A stretch of DNA of 36,103 bases from Candidatus Rokuibacteriota bacterium (GTDB lineage Bacteria > Methylomirabilota > Methylomirabilia > Rokubacteriales > CSP1-6), in NCBI GenBank assembly GCA_003220225.1, contig QHRU01000140.1, positions 1-36,103 of the forward strand, read 5' to 3'. The position numbers and the translations under genes are program-made. The first letter of the stretch is position 1, and each line of letters starts with the position of its first letter. This document shows, piece by piece, positions 7,797 through 15,357 of this stretch. The notes under the pieces are model-generated. The model had not been told where the DNA came from and searched no databases. It was given only the letters and a program-made list of their open reading frames with translations.

Positions 7797-9099
7797 GTCA
7801 CGTCTGGCCGATCGCATTCGGAACGGTTCCGCCCGCGTCACCGTGATCGGGCAAGGCTACGTCGGCCTTCCACTCGCGGTGGAATTCGCCCGCGCCGGCT
7901 TCAACACCACCGGGCTGGATACCGACCTCGATCGCGTCATCGCGCTCAACGCCGGCCAGTCGTACACCCCGGACGTCGACAGCGAACTCCTGAAAGCGGT
8001 GATCGAGGCGGGCCGCTACGAGGCCACGTCCGACGCCTCGACCCTCGAGCGCAGCGACGTCGTCATCATCTGCGTCCCGACGCCGCTGCGGAAGTCCAAG
8101 GATCCCGACATCTCCTTCGTCGTCGCCGCCGCCGAGAACGTGGCCGCCCACTTCCGGCCCGGTCAGCTCGTCATCCTGGAATCGACGACCTATCCGGGAA
8201 CCACCGAGGAGCTGCTCCTGCCGATGTTCGAGGCGCGCGGCGCCCGCATCGGCATCGACTTCTTCCTCGCGTTCTCCCCGGAGCGCATCGACCCCGCCAA
8301 CGGGAAGTTCGGCCTCGCCGAGATCCCCAAGGTGGTGGGCGGCGTCACCGCGGCCTGCAGCCAGATGGCGGCGTTGCTCTACAGCCAGATCATCAAGCGC
8401 GTCCTCGAGGTGTCCAGCCCCAAGGTGGCGGAGCTGGCCAAGCTCTACGAGAACACGTTCCGCAACGTCAACATCGCCCTCGCCAACGAGTTCTCCCTCA
8501 TGGGGCGCCGCCTGGGCGTCAACATCCGCGAGGTGATCGAGGCGGCGGCCACCAAGCCGTTCGGCTTCATGCCCTTCTATCCGGGCCCGGGGGTCGGCGG
8601 TCATTGCATCGGCATCGATCCCTTCTACCTCGCCTGGAAGATGCGGCTGAATGGCTACGAGTTTCGCTTCCTCCATCTGGCCGACGAGATCAACCGCGCC
8701 ATGCCGGTCTACGTCGTCGAGCTGGTGGCCGAGGCCCTGAACGGCCGACGGCGCTGTCTCAACGGCGCCAGCGTCCTGGTCCTCGGCGTGGCCTACAAGC
8801 GCGGCGTCTCCGACATCCGCGAATCGCCCGCGCTCGAGGTCATCGCCGAGCTGCAGCACAAGGGCGCGCTCGTCTCGTATGCCGATCCGCACGTGCCGTC
8901 GCTCGACGTGGAGGGCACGGTGCTGAAAGCGGTGGAGGTCACCGACCAGCGGCTGGCCGCCGCCGACTGCGTCGTGATCCTGACCGACCATGCCGATTTC
9001 GACTATCGCCAGATCGTCGACGTGTCACGGCTCGTCGTCGACACGCGGAACGCCACCTGGGGCCTGCAGCCCCCGGCCGACCGCGTGGTGACGCTGTAG
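7789..9099 (+). CDS. wecC: UDP-N-acetyl-D-mannosamine/glucosamine dehydrogenase
   Basis: 436 residues; the ATG lies 8 bp inside the upstream gene. The NAD-binding start is VIGQGYVGLPLAVEFARAG (about 19-37). The central domain contains ELAKLYENTFRNVNIALANE, and the catalytic cysteine is Cys273 in GVGGHCIGIDP. The C-terminal UDP-binding domain has VLGVAYKRGVSDIRESPAL. Family knowledge: the enzyme oxidises the C6 alcohol of a UDP-N-acetylhexosamine to the uronate in two NAD-dependent steps. The neighbouring 2-epimerase supports UDP-ManNAc as substrate and UDP-ManNAcA as product. A WbpA-like UDP-GlcNAc or WbpO-like UDP-GalNAc specificity cannot be excluded. The product would be a substrate for the amidotransferases of the locus. 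Confidence 0.9.
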   Translation: MSESRLADRIRNGSARVTVIGQGYVGLPLAVEFARAGFNTTGLDTDLDRVIALNAGQSYTPDVDSELLKAVIEAGRYEATSDASTLERSDVVIICVPTPLRKSKDPDISFVVAAAENVAAHFRPGQLVILESTTYPGTTEELLLPMFEARGARIGIDFFLAFSPERIDPANGKFGLAEIPKVVGGVTAACSQMAALLYSQIIKRVLEVSSPKVAELAKLYENTFRNVNIALANEFSLMGRRLGVNIREVIEAAATKPFGFMPFYPGPGVGGHCIGIDPFYLAWKMRLNGYEFRFLHLADEINRAMPVYVVELVAEALNGRRRCLNGASVLVLGVAYKRGVSDIRESPALEVIAELQHKGALVSYADPHVPSLDVEGTVLKAVEVTDQRLAAADCVVILTDHADFDYRQIVDVSRLVVDTRNATWGLQPPADRVVTL

Positions 9100-9113
9100 G
9101 TGGGGCGCCGATC

Positions 9114-10265
9114 GTGAGGATCGTCAGCGTCGTTGGGGCGCGCCCCAACTTCGTGAAAATCGGCCCGCTCATCCGCGAGATGCGGCAGCACGCCGTCATC
9201 ACGCCCGTGCTGGTGCACACCGGCCAGCACTACGGCGAGGCCATGTCGCAGCAGTTCTTCGCGGAGCTCGACATCCCGGCCGCCGACCACAACCTGGAGG
9301 TCGGGTCGGGCTCTCACGCGATCCAGACCGCCGAAGTCATGCGCCGCCTCGAGCCGCTGCTGATCTCGGCACGCCCCGACGTCGTGCTCGTCGTCGGTGA
9401 CGTCAATTCTACCCTGGGCGCCGCCCTCACCGCCGTGAAGCTCGGGATTTCCGTCGTCCACGTCGAGGCCGGCCTGCGCAGCTTCGACCGGGCGATGCCG
9501 GAAGAGATCAACCGCGTGCTGACCGACGCCATCTCGGACCTGCTCTTCATCACCGAGGTGGGGGCCCGAAGGAACCTGATCCGTGAAGGCATCGCGCCGC
9601 GGAAGATCCACTTCGTCGGCAACGTCATGGCCGACGCGCTGCTCGCGTCCAGGCCGCGCTGGCGAACCTCGTCCATCGTCGACCGCCTCGGCCTCGCCGG
9701 GACGCCGTTCGCCGTGCTGACCCTGCATCGACCGGCCAACGTCGACGATCCGCGGGTCTTCGGTGATCTGCTCGGCGCCCTGCGCGAGATCGGTCGTCAC
9801 ATTCCGATCGTCTTTCCCGTGCACCCTCGAGTCACGTCACGGCTCGCCTCGGAGGCGACGGCGCCGGGTTCCGGCCGCGGACTCATCTGCCGGCCCCCGC
9901 TCGGCTACCTCGACTTCGTGGCGTTGATGAGCCGGGCGCGCCTCGTGCTGACCGATTCGGGCGGCATCCAGGAAGAGACGACGATGCTCGGCGTGCCCTG
10001 CCTGACCCTGCGCGACACCACGGAGCGTCCCGTCACGGTGACCCACGGCACGAACCGTGTGATCGGGACCTGCGCGAAGACGATCGTGAGCGAAGCCCTC
10101 CACACCCTCGAGCATCCGCCACGCCCGGTCGCGCCACCCCCGCTGTGGGACGGCGGCGCCGCGCGTCGGATCGTGCAGATCCTCCTGGCGGAGCGTCTGG
10201 CTCGTCGCGCCCGGGCGCCGGAGTCGATGGCGCCGGCCCCGGCGCTCTCCGGAAGCGGCGCATGA
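9114..10265 (+). CDS. wecB: UDP-N-acetylglucosamine 2-epimerase (non-hydrolysing)
   Basis: 383 residues from GTG, preceded by a purine-rich AGGTGGGG site; the longer in-frame extension is only a shadow of the previous gene. It begins VRIVSVVGARPNFVKIGPL, the usual UDP-GlcNAc epimerase start. It carries HTGQHY, GDVNSTLGAALTA, the acidic catalytic region VHVEAGLRSFDRAMPEEINR, TLHRPANVDD with the conserved His, and LTDSGGIQEET. Family knowledge: it interconverts UDP-GlcNAc and UDP-ManNAc in the cytoplasm. Paired with the dehydrogenase just upstream, it gives the two-step route to UDP-ManNAcA. About 20 Ala/Pro-rich residues at the end are variable. The stop overlaps the next start (ATGA at 10262). 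Confidence 0.93.
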   Translation: MRIVSVVGARPNFVKIGPLIREMRQHAVITPVLVHTGQHYGEAMSQQFFAELDIPAADHNLEVGSGSHAIQTAEVMRRLEPLLISARPDVVLVVGDVNSTLGAALTAVKLGISVVHVEAGLRSFDRAMPEEINRVLTDAISDLLFITEVGARRNLIREGIAPRKIHFVGNVMADALLASRPRWRTSSIVDRLGLAGTPFAVLTLHRPANVDDPRVFGDLLGALREIGRHIPIVFPVHPRVTSRLASEATAPGSGRGLICRPPLGYLDFVALMSRARLVLTDSGGIQEETTMLGVPCLTLRDTTERPVTVTHGTNRVIGTCAKTIVSEALHTLEHPPRPVAPPPLWDGGAARRIVQILLAERLARRARAPESMAPAPALSGSGA

Positions 10266-11611
10266 GCACGGCGCCGACTCGGGCCTGGTGGCAACCGGAT
10301 GCGACGCCGGCGAACGTCACGGCGACCGCGGGGTCGGAGCGGGGGGACGTCGCGGCCTCGGACAGTCCGATTCCGTTCTGGGCCCTGATGGCCTTCACCG
10401 CCATCATGCTGTTGGCGCCCCAGAACTACTTCCCCGTCCTCGCCACCTTCCGGCTCGCGTTCCTCGTTGCCGGCGTGGCCATCGGGACCTACGTCTACGA
10501 CCGGCTCCGGCGCGGGCAGCCGCTCACGATTCTCGCCCCCGAGGTCCGCCGCGTCGGCTACCTGCTCGCCTGGGTGCTCGCCACCATGCCCCTGGGCCTC
10601 TGGCCCGGCGGAAGCTTCGGCGTGCTCGCCGACCTGTACTCGAAGACCCTGGCGATTTTTCTGCTCATCGCCAACACCGTGAACAGCGTGGCCCGGCTCC
10701 GGCTGATCGTCGGAGGGATGACACTGATGGCGGTGCCGATCGCCTTCACCGGCGTGAAGAACTTCCTCTCGGGCGCGTATATCTTCGGCGGGGACAGTCT
10801 TTCGGCGGCCCGAATCACCGGCTACGAGTCCGCGCTGACCGCCAATCCCAACGACCTCGCGCTGATCCTCAATCTCATCATCCCCCTCGCCATCGGCCTC
10901 GTCCTGATCACGCGGCGGCCGCTGCTGCGCGCCCTGCTGCTCCTCAGCGTCGGCCTGCAGATCGCCTCGGTCATCGTGACGTTCTCGCGGGCAGGCTTCC
11001 TGAGCCTCGCCACCATCCTGGGGACGTACTTCTGGACGGTCTCGCGGAGGCCGGAACGCGGGTGGGCCTACGCGGCGCTGATCGTCGTCGTCAGCGCCCT
11101 GCCGCTGCTGCCCGCGAGCTACCTCACGCGTCTGTCGACCATCACCAACATGGAGGCCGACGCGACCGGCTCGGCCCAGGAACGATACGCGCAACAGGTG
11201 GCCGCGGTGCACTACGTGCTGGCGCACCCCATCGTCGGCGCCGGGTTGGGCATGAACATTCTCGCGATCAACGAGACCGGTCTGTCGCCCGCCTGGATGA
11301 ACATCCACAACGTCTATCTGCAGTACGCGACCGACCTCGGCCTTCCTGGCCTGACCCTCTTCCTCCTGATCTTCCTCGGGAGCATCAAGCGCGCGCACCT
11401 CGTCCAGCGTCGCACCGCCGCCAGCCCGGAGTCGCGCGACCTCTTCTATCTCGCGGCCGGGGTCAAGACGAGTCTGCTGTCCTTCGCCATCTCCGCGTTC
11501 TTCTCGCCGGTGGCGTACCACTTTCAGTTCTATTACATCGCGGGACTGGCCGTCGCCGTGATGGCCGTCCACGAGTCCGGAGCGCGCCCCCCGGAGCGCG
11601 GTAGGAGATAG
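10262..11611 (+). CDS. O-antigen-ligase/Wzy-like membrane protein
   Basis: 449 residues with about ten to twelve membrane helices. A 38-residue polar N-terminus precedes the first (about 39-60). A large loop near the C-terminal third contains the ligase-type stretch ending HPIVGAGLGMN (about 321-331), followed by NIHNVYLQYATDLGLPGL. This pattern is typical of the Wzy_C/WaaL superfamily and of the O-glycosylation ligase-like proteins found with XrtA. Such proteins transfer or polymerise undecaprenyl-linked glycans on the periplasmic face. Whether this one polymerises the repeat unit or ligates it to an acceptor cannot be decided from sequence. It is the only polymerase/ligase candidate in the window, so a polymerase role is quite possible. 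Confidence 0.82.
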   Translation: MSTAPTRAWWQPDATPANVTATAGSERGDVAASDSPIPFWALMAFTAIMLLAPQNYFPVLATFRLAFLVAGVAIGTYVYDRLRRGQPLTILAPEVRRVGYLLAWVLATMPLGLWPGGSFGVLADLYSKTLAIFLLIANTVNSVARLRLIVGGMTLMAVPIAFTGVKNFLSGAYIFGGDSLSAARITGYESALTANPNDLALILNLIIPLAIGLVLITRRPLLRALLLLSVGLQIASVIVTFSRAGFLSLATILGTYFWTVSRRPERGWAYAALIVVVSALPLLPASYLTRLSTITNMEADATGSAQERYAQQVAAVHYVLAHPIVGAGLGMNILAINETGLSPAWMNIHNVYLQYATDLGLPGLTLFLLIFLGSIKRAHLVQRRTAASPESRDLFYLAAGVKTSLLSFAISAFFSPVAYHFQFYYIAGLAVAVMAVHESGARPPERGRR

Positions 11612-11615
11612 GGCC

Positions 11616-13559
11616 GTGCCACCTATTAATCTCTTGAAGTTCTTGCCCGTCCTCGCCGAGGGAGGGACGGAAGGCCAGGTGATGAACCTGGTCGACCGGC
11701 TCGATCTCTCGAAATTCGCCGTCCGCTTCGCCTGCTTCAATCGCACCGGCCGGTTCCTGCCGTTCCTCGAGGCGCGCGGCATCCCGGTGACGCCGTACGC
11801 CATCAAGCGCTTCTACGATCTGAGAGCGCTGCGGCAGCAGGCGCGGCTGGCGAACGACATACGCCGGCACCGCGTCGACATCGTTCACAGCTACAACTTC
11901 TACGGCAACGTGTTCGCCGTCCCGGCCGGCCGGCTCGCCCGCATGCCCGTCGTGGTGGCATCCATCCGCAGCATGGGCGAGATGTACACGCCGCTTCAGC
12001 GGCGCGTGCACCGATACGTCTGCCGCCTGGCGGACTGCGTTCTGACGAACGCCGAGGCGATCCGACAGTCGCTCGTCGCCGAGGGGTACGACGCCGCGAA
12101 GATCAGGGTGATCCGCAACGGCATCGACGTCAGAAGCCTCCGAGGCACGGCGGACGGTGGGCCGCGATTCCGGCTGGCCTTCGCGCTACCGGCGGACGCT
12201 CCGATCGTCGCGGTGCTGGCGCGGCTCGGCACCATCAAGGGTCTCGAGTACTTCCTCGAAGCCGCCGTCGGCGTCGCCCAGCGCTTCCCGCGCGCGCGCT
12301 TCGCGCTGGTGGGCGGTGGGACGTTCATCAAGGACGGCCGTAAGGAGCCGCGCGACTACCGGCGCGAGCTGGAGGCGATGGCGCGGCGTCTGGGGCTTGA
12401 GGGGCGCGTCGTCTTCACCGGGGTACGGAACGACGTCGCGGACGTCCTGTCCCAGGTGGCGGTCTCGGTGCTGCCCTCGCTCAGCGAGGGCATCCCCAAC
12501 ACCGCGCTCGAGTCCATGGCCGCCGGCGTCCCCGTCGTGGCCACACGGGTCGGAGGCATTCCGGAAGCCGTCGAGGACGGGGCCACCGGCCTGCTGGTCG
12601 CTCCGCGCGACCCGGCGGCTCTGGCCCGGGCCATCGGTCTGGTGCTCGAGGACCGTGACCTCGCCTGGCGGCTCGGCCAGGCCGGCCGAGAGCGGGTCAT
12701 CCAGCATTTCGGGCTCGACGACATGGTGCGACAGACCGAGGCCCTCTACGCCAGCCTGCTCGAACGTCGCCGTGCGACGGGCTCGCTGGCGCCCCGGCCT
12801 CAGGAGGCCCGTCCGTCGCTAGGCCGCGGTGACGGGAGGAGTCATCCCATCCCTCGAAGCATTTACCACGTGTTCGCCGACGCACGGCGACCGGGAGAGG
12901 AGTTCGTAATGGAGGCAAAGCCGCTGACTCGTACAGCGCCGATGCAGGAACACATCGACCGCGCGGTCCACGATCTCCTCGCGTCGTGCCCGGATCCGGA
13001 ACGGCTCACTGCCGACGAACGGCGCGGGATCATCGCGCGCTACAGCGCCGTGCTCGAAGGCAACTTCATCTACTGGATGACCGGCGCCTACCTCGCGGTC
13101 GCGTCGGCGGAAGCCCACGCGATCATCCAGGACAACCTTCGGGAAGAGGTCCGAGACAACCATCCAGGGATGCTGCGAAGGTTCGCCATCGCCGCTCACG
13201 CCGTTCCCACGGATCTGGATTCGTTCGCCGTCTATCGGCATCTCGAGAACGTCCGCCGCTTCGTGGGACAGCTGTCGGCCGTCAAGATCGTGCTCATGAT
13301 GGCCTTCTTCGAAGGCTTCATCACGCGCTTCATGCCCTATCTGGCGGACCTCGCCAAGCGGCAGGGCTCGTCGGAGTACGAATACACGGACGTCCACGGC
13401 GTCTGCGACGTCGTCCACACGCAAGAGCTCTTCCGCGCGCTCGAGGCCGAGATGGCGCTCGCGCCCGACCTCGAGCCGGAGCCGAAGCTGCTCACGGGCG
13501 TCGAGCTCCTTCGAGCACTGATCCAACGCATCATCACCACGGGCGTCGGGGGGTCATGA
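11616..13559 (+). CDS. GT4 glycosyltransferase, in one open frame with a diiron-oxidase-like domain
   Basis: GTG start with AGGAG 8 bases upstream (11603-11607). Residues 1 to about 390 are a GT-B, family 4 glycosyltransferase: FLPVLAEGGTEGQVMNLVDR near the N-terminus, HSYNFYGNVFAVPAG, RNGIDV, then the donor-site stretch LPSLSEGIPNTALESMAAG and VVATRVGGIPEAVEDG. It would add a nucleotide-activated sugar to the lipid-linked repeat unit. No stop codon follows the domain: about 40 Arg/Pro-rich residues lead straight into the haem-oxygenase-like protein that starts at Met432. The frame encodes 647 residues in all, far beyond the family's usual 370-400. A real fusion, a lost stop codon, or a sequencing indel near 12780-12820 (which would bring in a TAG at 12820) are all possible. 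I favour two functional proteins, with the second also starting at 12909. Confidence 0.8.
   Translation: MPPINLLKFLPVLAEGGTEGQVMNLVDRLDLSKFAVRFACFNRTGRFLPFLEARGIPVTPYAIKRFYDLRALRQQARLANDIRRHRVDIVHSYNFYGNVFAVPAGRLARMPVVVASIRSMGEMYTPLQRRVHRYVCRLADCVLTNAEAIRQSLVAEGYDAAKIRVIRNGIDVRSLRGTADGGPRFRLAFALPADAPIVAVLARLGTIKGLEYFLEAAVGVAQRFPRARFALVGGGTFIKDGRKEPRDYRRELEAMARRLGLEGRVVFTGVRNDVADVLSQVAVSVLPSLSEGIPNTALESMAAGVPVVATRVGGIPEAVEDGATGLLVAPRDPAALARAIGLVLEDRDLAWRLGQAGRERVIQHFGLDDMVRQTEALYASLLERRRATGSLAPRPQEARPSLGRGDGRSHPIPRSIYHVFADARRPGEEFVMEAKPLTRTAPMQEHIDRAVHDLLASCPDPERLTADERRGIIARYSAVLEGNFIYWMTGAYLAVASAEAHAIIQDNLREEVRDNHPGMLRRFAIAAHAVPTDLDSFAVYRHLENVRRFVGQLSAVKIVLMMAFFEGFITRFMPYLADLAKRQGSSEYEYTDVHGVCDVVHTQELFRALEAEMALAPDLEPEPKLLTGVELLRALIQRIITTGVGGS
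12893..12902 (+). promoter_or_regulatory. Strong internal ribosome binding site
   Basis: GGGAGAGGAG lies 6 bases before ATG 12909, inside the long frame shared with the glycosyltransferase. Its strength and spacing argue that the downstream domain is translated on its own. Confidence 0.65.
12909..13559 (+). CDS. Haem-oxygenase-like diiron oxidase/oxygenase (HDO; DUF3865/CADD-like)
   Basis: 216 residues from ATG with a strong ribosome binding site. The all-helical sequence shows the full HDO ligand pattern: Glu50 in VLEGNF, Glu79/Glu80 and His85 in NLREEVRDNHPGML, Glu135 in FFEGF, and His163, Asp167 and His170 in DVHGVCDVVH. Family knowledge: members (UndA, BesC, SznF-type and Chlamydia CADD) use a two-metal site and O2 for decarboxylation, N-oxygenation, C-C cleavage or self-sacrificing pABA formation. 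The substrate here is unknown. The frame is joined in phase to the glycosyltransferase upstream, and its stop overlaps the start of the acyl carrier protein, which hints at an acyl- or aminoacyl-ACP substrate. The family call is by motif from memory; which HDO subfamily it belongs to is uncertain. Confidence 0.75.
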   Translation: MEAKPLTRTAPMQEHIDRAVHDLLASCPDPERLTADERRGIIARYSAVLEGNFIYWMTGAYLAVASAEAHAIIQDNLREEVRDNHPGMLRRFAIAAHAVPTDLDSFAVYRHLENVRRFVGQLSAVKIVLMMAFFEGFITRFMPYLADLAKRQGSSEYEYTDVHGVCDVVHTQELFRALEAEMALAPDLEPEPKLLTGVELLRALIQRIITTGVGGS

Positions 13560-13816
13560 TGGCGACGACGGTGTCGGTGCGGTCCACGGTCACCGCTCGG
13601 TTCGCCGAGGTCGCCAGAGAGCAAAAGAAGACGCTGGCGCCGCTGGCCGACGATCTCGTGCTGCTTGACTCGGGCCTCGACTCTCTCTGCCTGGCCATCA
13701 TCGTCGCTCGGCTCGAGGATGCGCTGGGAACCGACCCGTTCAGCTCAGGCAGCGCTGCCGAGTTTCCCGTGACGCTGGGCGACTTCATCAGGCTCTACGA
13801 AGATGCCGCGCCGTAA
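13556..13816 (+). CDS. Acyl carrier protein
   Basis: 86 residues from ATG 13556; a second ATG follows at once at 13559, and both overlap the stop of the diiron enzyme (ATGATG). The carrier motif is LLDSGLDSLCLAIIVARLE, where Ser43 is the expected phosphopantetheine site. The protein is short, acidic and helical, about the size of a stand-alone ACP or PCP. It would carry an acyl or aminoacyl thioester for the neighbouring enzymes. The following ligase is the obvious loading enzyme. No ketosynthase, thioesterase or phosphopantetheinyl transferase is visible in the window. The last 26 codons are part of a repeat that reappears downstream of the P450 gene. Confidence 0.82.
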   Translation: MMATTVSVRSTVTARFAEVAREQKKTLAPLADDLVLLDSGLDSLCLAIIVARLEDALGTDPFSSGSAAEFPVTLGDFIRLYEDAAP

Positions 13817-13934
13817 TTGGGGCTCACTGTGGAGTCCCGTGAGGGCCGTGGAGTACCCCGACCGCACTCGTTGCGGCGCGGATGCGAGCGTCCCAGTGGG
13901 CAATCTGCTTCGACACGTGAATCTCAGCGGTCGG
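13712..13934 (+). repeat. Direct repeat, copy A (ACP 3' end plus ligase 5' fragment)
   Basis: This segment aligns with 15281-15504 downstream of the P450 gene. Identical blocks include the 16-mer at 13794-13809, TGCGCTGGGA at 13720-13729 and CTGTGGAG at 13827-13834. Hand alignment of the ligase part gives about 104 matches in 150 bases. The ligase part has one 3-base gap, and the ACP part has two single-base gaps. Copy A holds the intact ACP end and a truncated start of the ligase gene. Confidence 0.85.
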
Positions 13935-13955
13935 GTTGCCGAGAAAGTCAGCTGA
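13803..13955 (+). pseudogene. Truncated 5' fragment of the acyl-AMP ligase gene
   Basis: A 50-codon frame, starting at an ATG inside the end of the ACP gene and ending at TGA 13953-13955, translates to a diverged copy of the N-terminus of the ligase at 15358. Shared landmarks are MP near the start, GSLWS, DR, GADASV, then L..GR and E. After about codon 45 the similarity fades, and the P450 gene begins at 13981. It covers about one tenth of the ligase and lacks every adenylation motif, so it cannot be active. It is best explained as the remnant of an ancestral ACP-ligase junction interrupted by the P450 insertion. Confidence 0.75.
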
Positions 13956-13980
13956 CGTGGCGTCCGGAGGCAGAAAAGAG

Positions 13981-15273
13981 ATGACAGCCAGACGCGGCCA
14001 GATCCCACCAGGACCGGAAGAGGAGTACAGCACGACTCAAGAGCTTTTGGACTGGCTGGGCCATCAGTTCAAGCAATTCGGAGACATCTATAAAGCGTCG
14101 ATCTACGGCACCAGCGTGTACGTGATCAGTGACCCGCAGTACACGCAGCACGTACTCGTCGAAAACTGGCAGAACTACGTGAAGGGGCAGGCCATCAAAC
14201 GTGTTGCCTTACTTCTCGGCAATGGCCTCATGGTGAGCGAGGGCGAGTTTTGGAAAAGTCAGCGGCGGATGATCCAACCCGCGTTCCACCGCAAAGCGAT
14301 TGGCGCCTTGATCAAGGTCATGACAACAGCCAACAGCGTGCTGCTGAAGAAATGGGAGGAGGCAGCGCGAAAGCGAGAGAGTGTTAACGTCACCCACGAC
14401 GTCAGCCACATGGTCCTCGAGGTGGTGCTCGTTTCCATCTTTGGAGACGACTACGAGCAGGTCAGCTCGCATTTCAATCTCCTCTCCGAAGAGTCGGCGC
14501 GCAACATGGAGTTCGCCGGTGCGTTCAGATCTTTGGGAAAGATCATCCTGCAGGTTGCCGACCGAAGGCGGAAAGAACACGCCACGTTCACCGACATTCT
14601 TGGCATGCTCATGGAGACGCGCGACCAGCACAGCGGCCAAGCGATGCCGGATCGCCAACTGATCAACGAGGTCATGACCCTCATTGTCGCCGGACACGAA
14701 ACCACTGCCAGCGTCTTGAACTGGACCTGGTATTTGATTTCCCAGCACCCCGACGTCGAGGAGAAGCTGTCGAACGAACTCAACAACTTCCTCGGGAGCG
14801 AGTTCCCTGAGCTTGACGATCTGGCGAGATTCGCCTATACGCGGCAGATCATCGAAGAGTCGCTGCGCTTGTATCCAGCCGGCTGGCTGATGACGCGCAA
14901 GGCGCTGAAAGACGACTACCTCGGTGACTATTTCGTTCCCGCCGGAACCGAAATTTATATTCCACCCTACTTCGTCCAGCGGCACCCTTCCCTCTGGGAG
15001 GATCCGGATCGCTTCAATCCAGATCGCTTTAGTCCCGAGCATTCACAGGATCGACATCGGCGAGCGATGTTTCCTTTCTCCGCGGGCCCGAGATACTGCA
15101 TCGGCGAGTCATTCGCCCGGATGGAGATGCAGATCCATGTAATGATGATCGCCAAGCAGCTGCGGCTGCGGTACGTTCAAACAAGGCCGCTCGAGCTCGA
15201 CGCCGGCGTCAATTTGCGCAACAAATATGATTTCATCATGACCCCTGAACTCAAAGGGATAGCAGATCGCTGA
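13981..15273 (+). CDS. Cytochrome P450
   Basis: 430 residues from ATG 13981, with GGAGG at 13966-13970; an in-frame TTG at 13936 would start inside the repeat and is rejected. It has the I-helix oxygen-activation motif AGHETTAS (237-244), the K-helix ExxR as EESLR (292-296), a PERF-like DPDRFNPDRF, and the haem loop FSAGPRYCIG with Cys373 as thiolate ligand. It has no membrane anchor and no fused reductase, so it needs separate ferredoxin or flavodoxin partners, none of which are in the window. The fatty-acid-hydroxylase-like flavour (CYP4/CYP102/CYP110 relatives) fits an acyl-chain substrate near the ACP, but this is inference. The gene is clearly poorer in GC (about 50-57% in sampled lines) than its neighbours (about 70%) and lies between direct repeats, so it looks acquired. 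Confidence 0.93.
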   Translation: MTARRGQIPPGPEEEYSTTQELLDWLGHQFKQFGDIYKASIYGTSVYVISDPQYTQHVLVENWQNYVKGQAIKRVALLLGNGLMVSEGEFWKSQRRMIQPAFHRKAIGALIKVMTTANSVLLKKWEEAARKRESVNVTHDVSHMVLEVVLVSIFGDDYEQVSSHFNLLSEESARNMEFAGAFRSLGKIILQVADRRRKEHATFTDILGMLMETRDQHSGQAMPDRQLINEVMTLIVAGHETTASVLNWTWYLISQHPDVEEKLSNELNNFLGSEFPELDDLARFAYTRQIIEESLRLYPAGWLMTRKALKDDYLGDYFVPAGTEIYIPPYFVQRHPSLWEDPDRFNPDRFSPEHSQDRHRRAMFPFSAGPRYCIGESFARMEMQIHVMMIAKQLRLRYVQTRPLELDAGVNLRNKYDFIMTPELKGIADR

Positions 15274-15280
15274 TTCCGCT

Positions 15281-15357
15281 CTCGCAGCTGCGCTGGGAGT
15301 TGATCCGCTCAGTGCCTCCGAAAATGCTGACTAACTGTGACCAGGGGCCACTTCATC
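15281..15357 (+). pseudogene. Relic of an acyl carrier protein 3' end
   Basis: Translation of 15281-15327 gives an ALGVDPLS-like stretch matching ALGTDPFS of the ACP (residues 56-63 there), then a stop. One base out of frame, VTRGHFI matches VTLGDFI. Only about 30 codons are represented, and the frame is broken, so this is not a gene. Its position directly after the P450 mirrors the ligase fragment before the P450. Confidence 0.7.

Noticed and set aside
13936-13980. TTG start giving a longer P450
   Set aside because: The extra codons come from the ligase remnant; ATG 13981 has a ribosome binding site and the usual N-terminal length.
15337-15357. GTG start giving a longer acyl-AMP ligase
   Set aside because: The seven extra codons are the tail of the ACP relic in copy B, and ATG 15358 has AGGGG at usable spacing.
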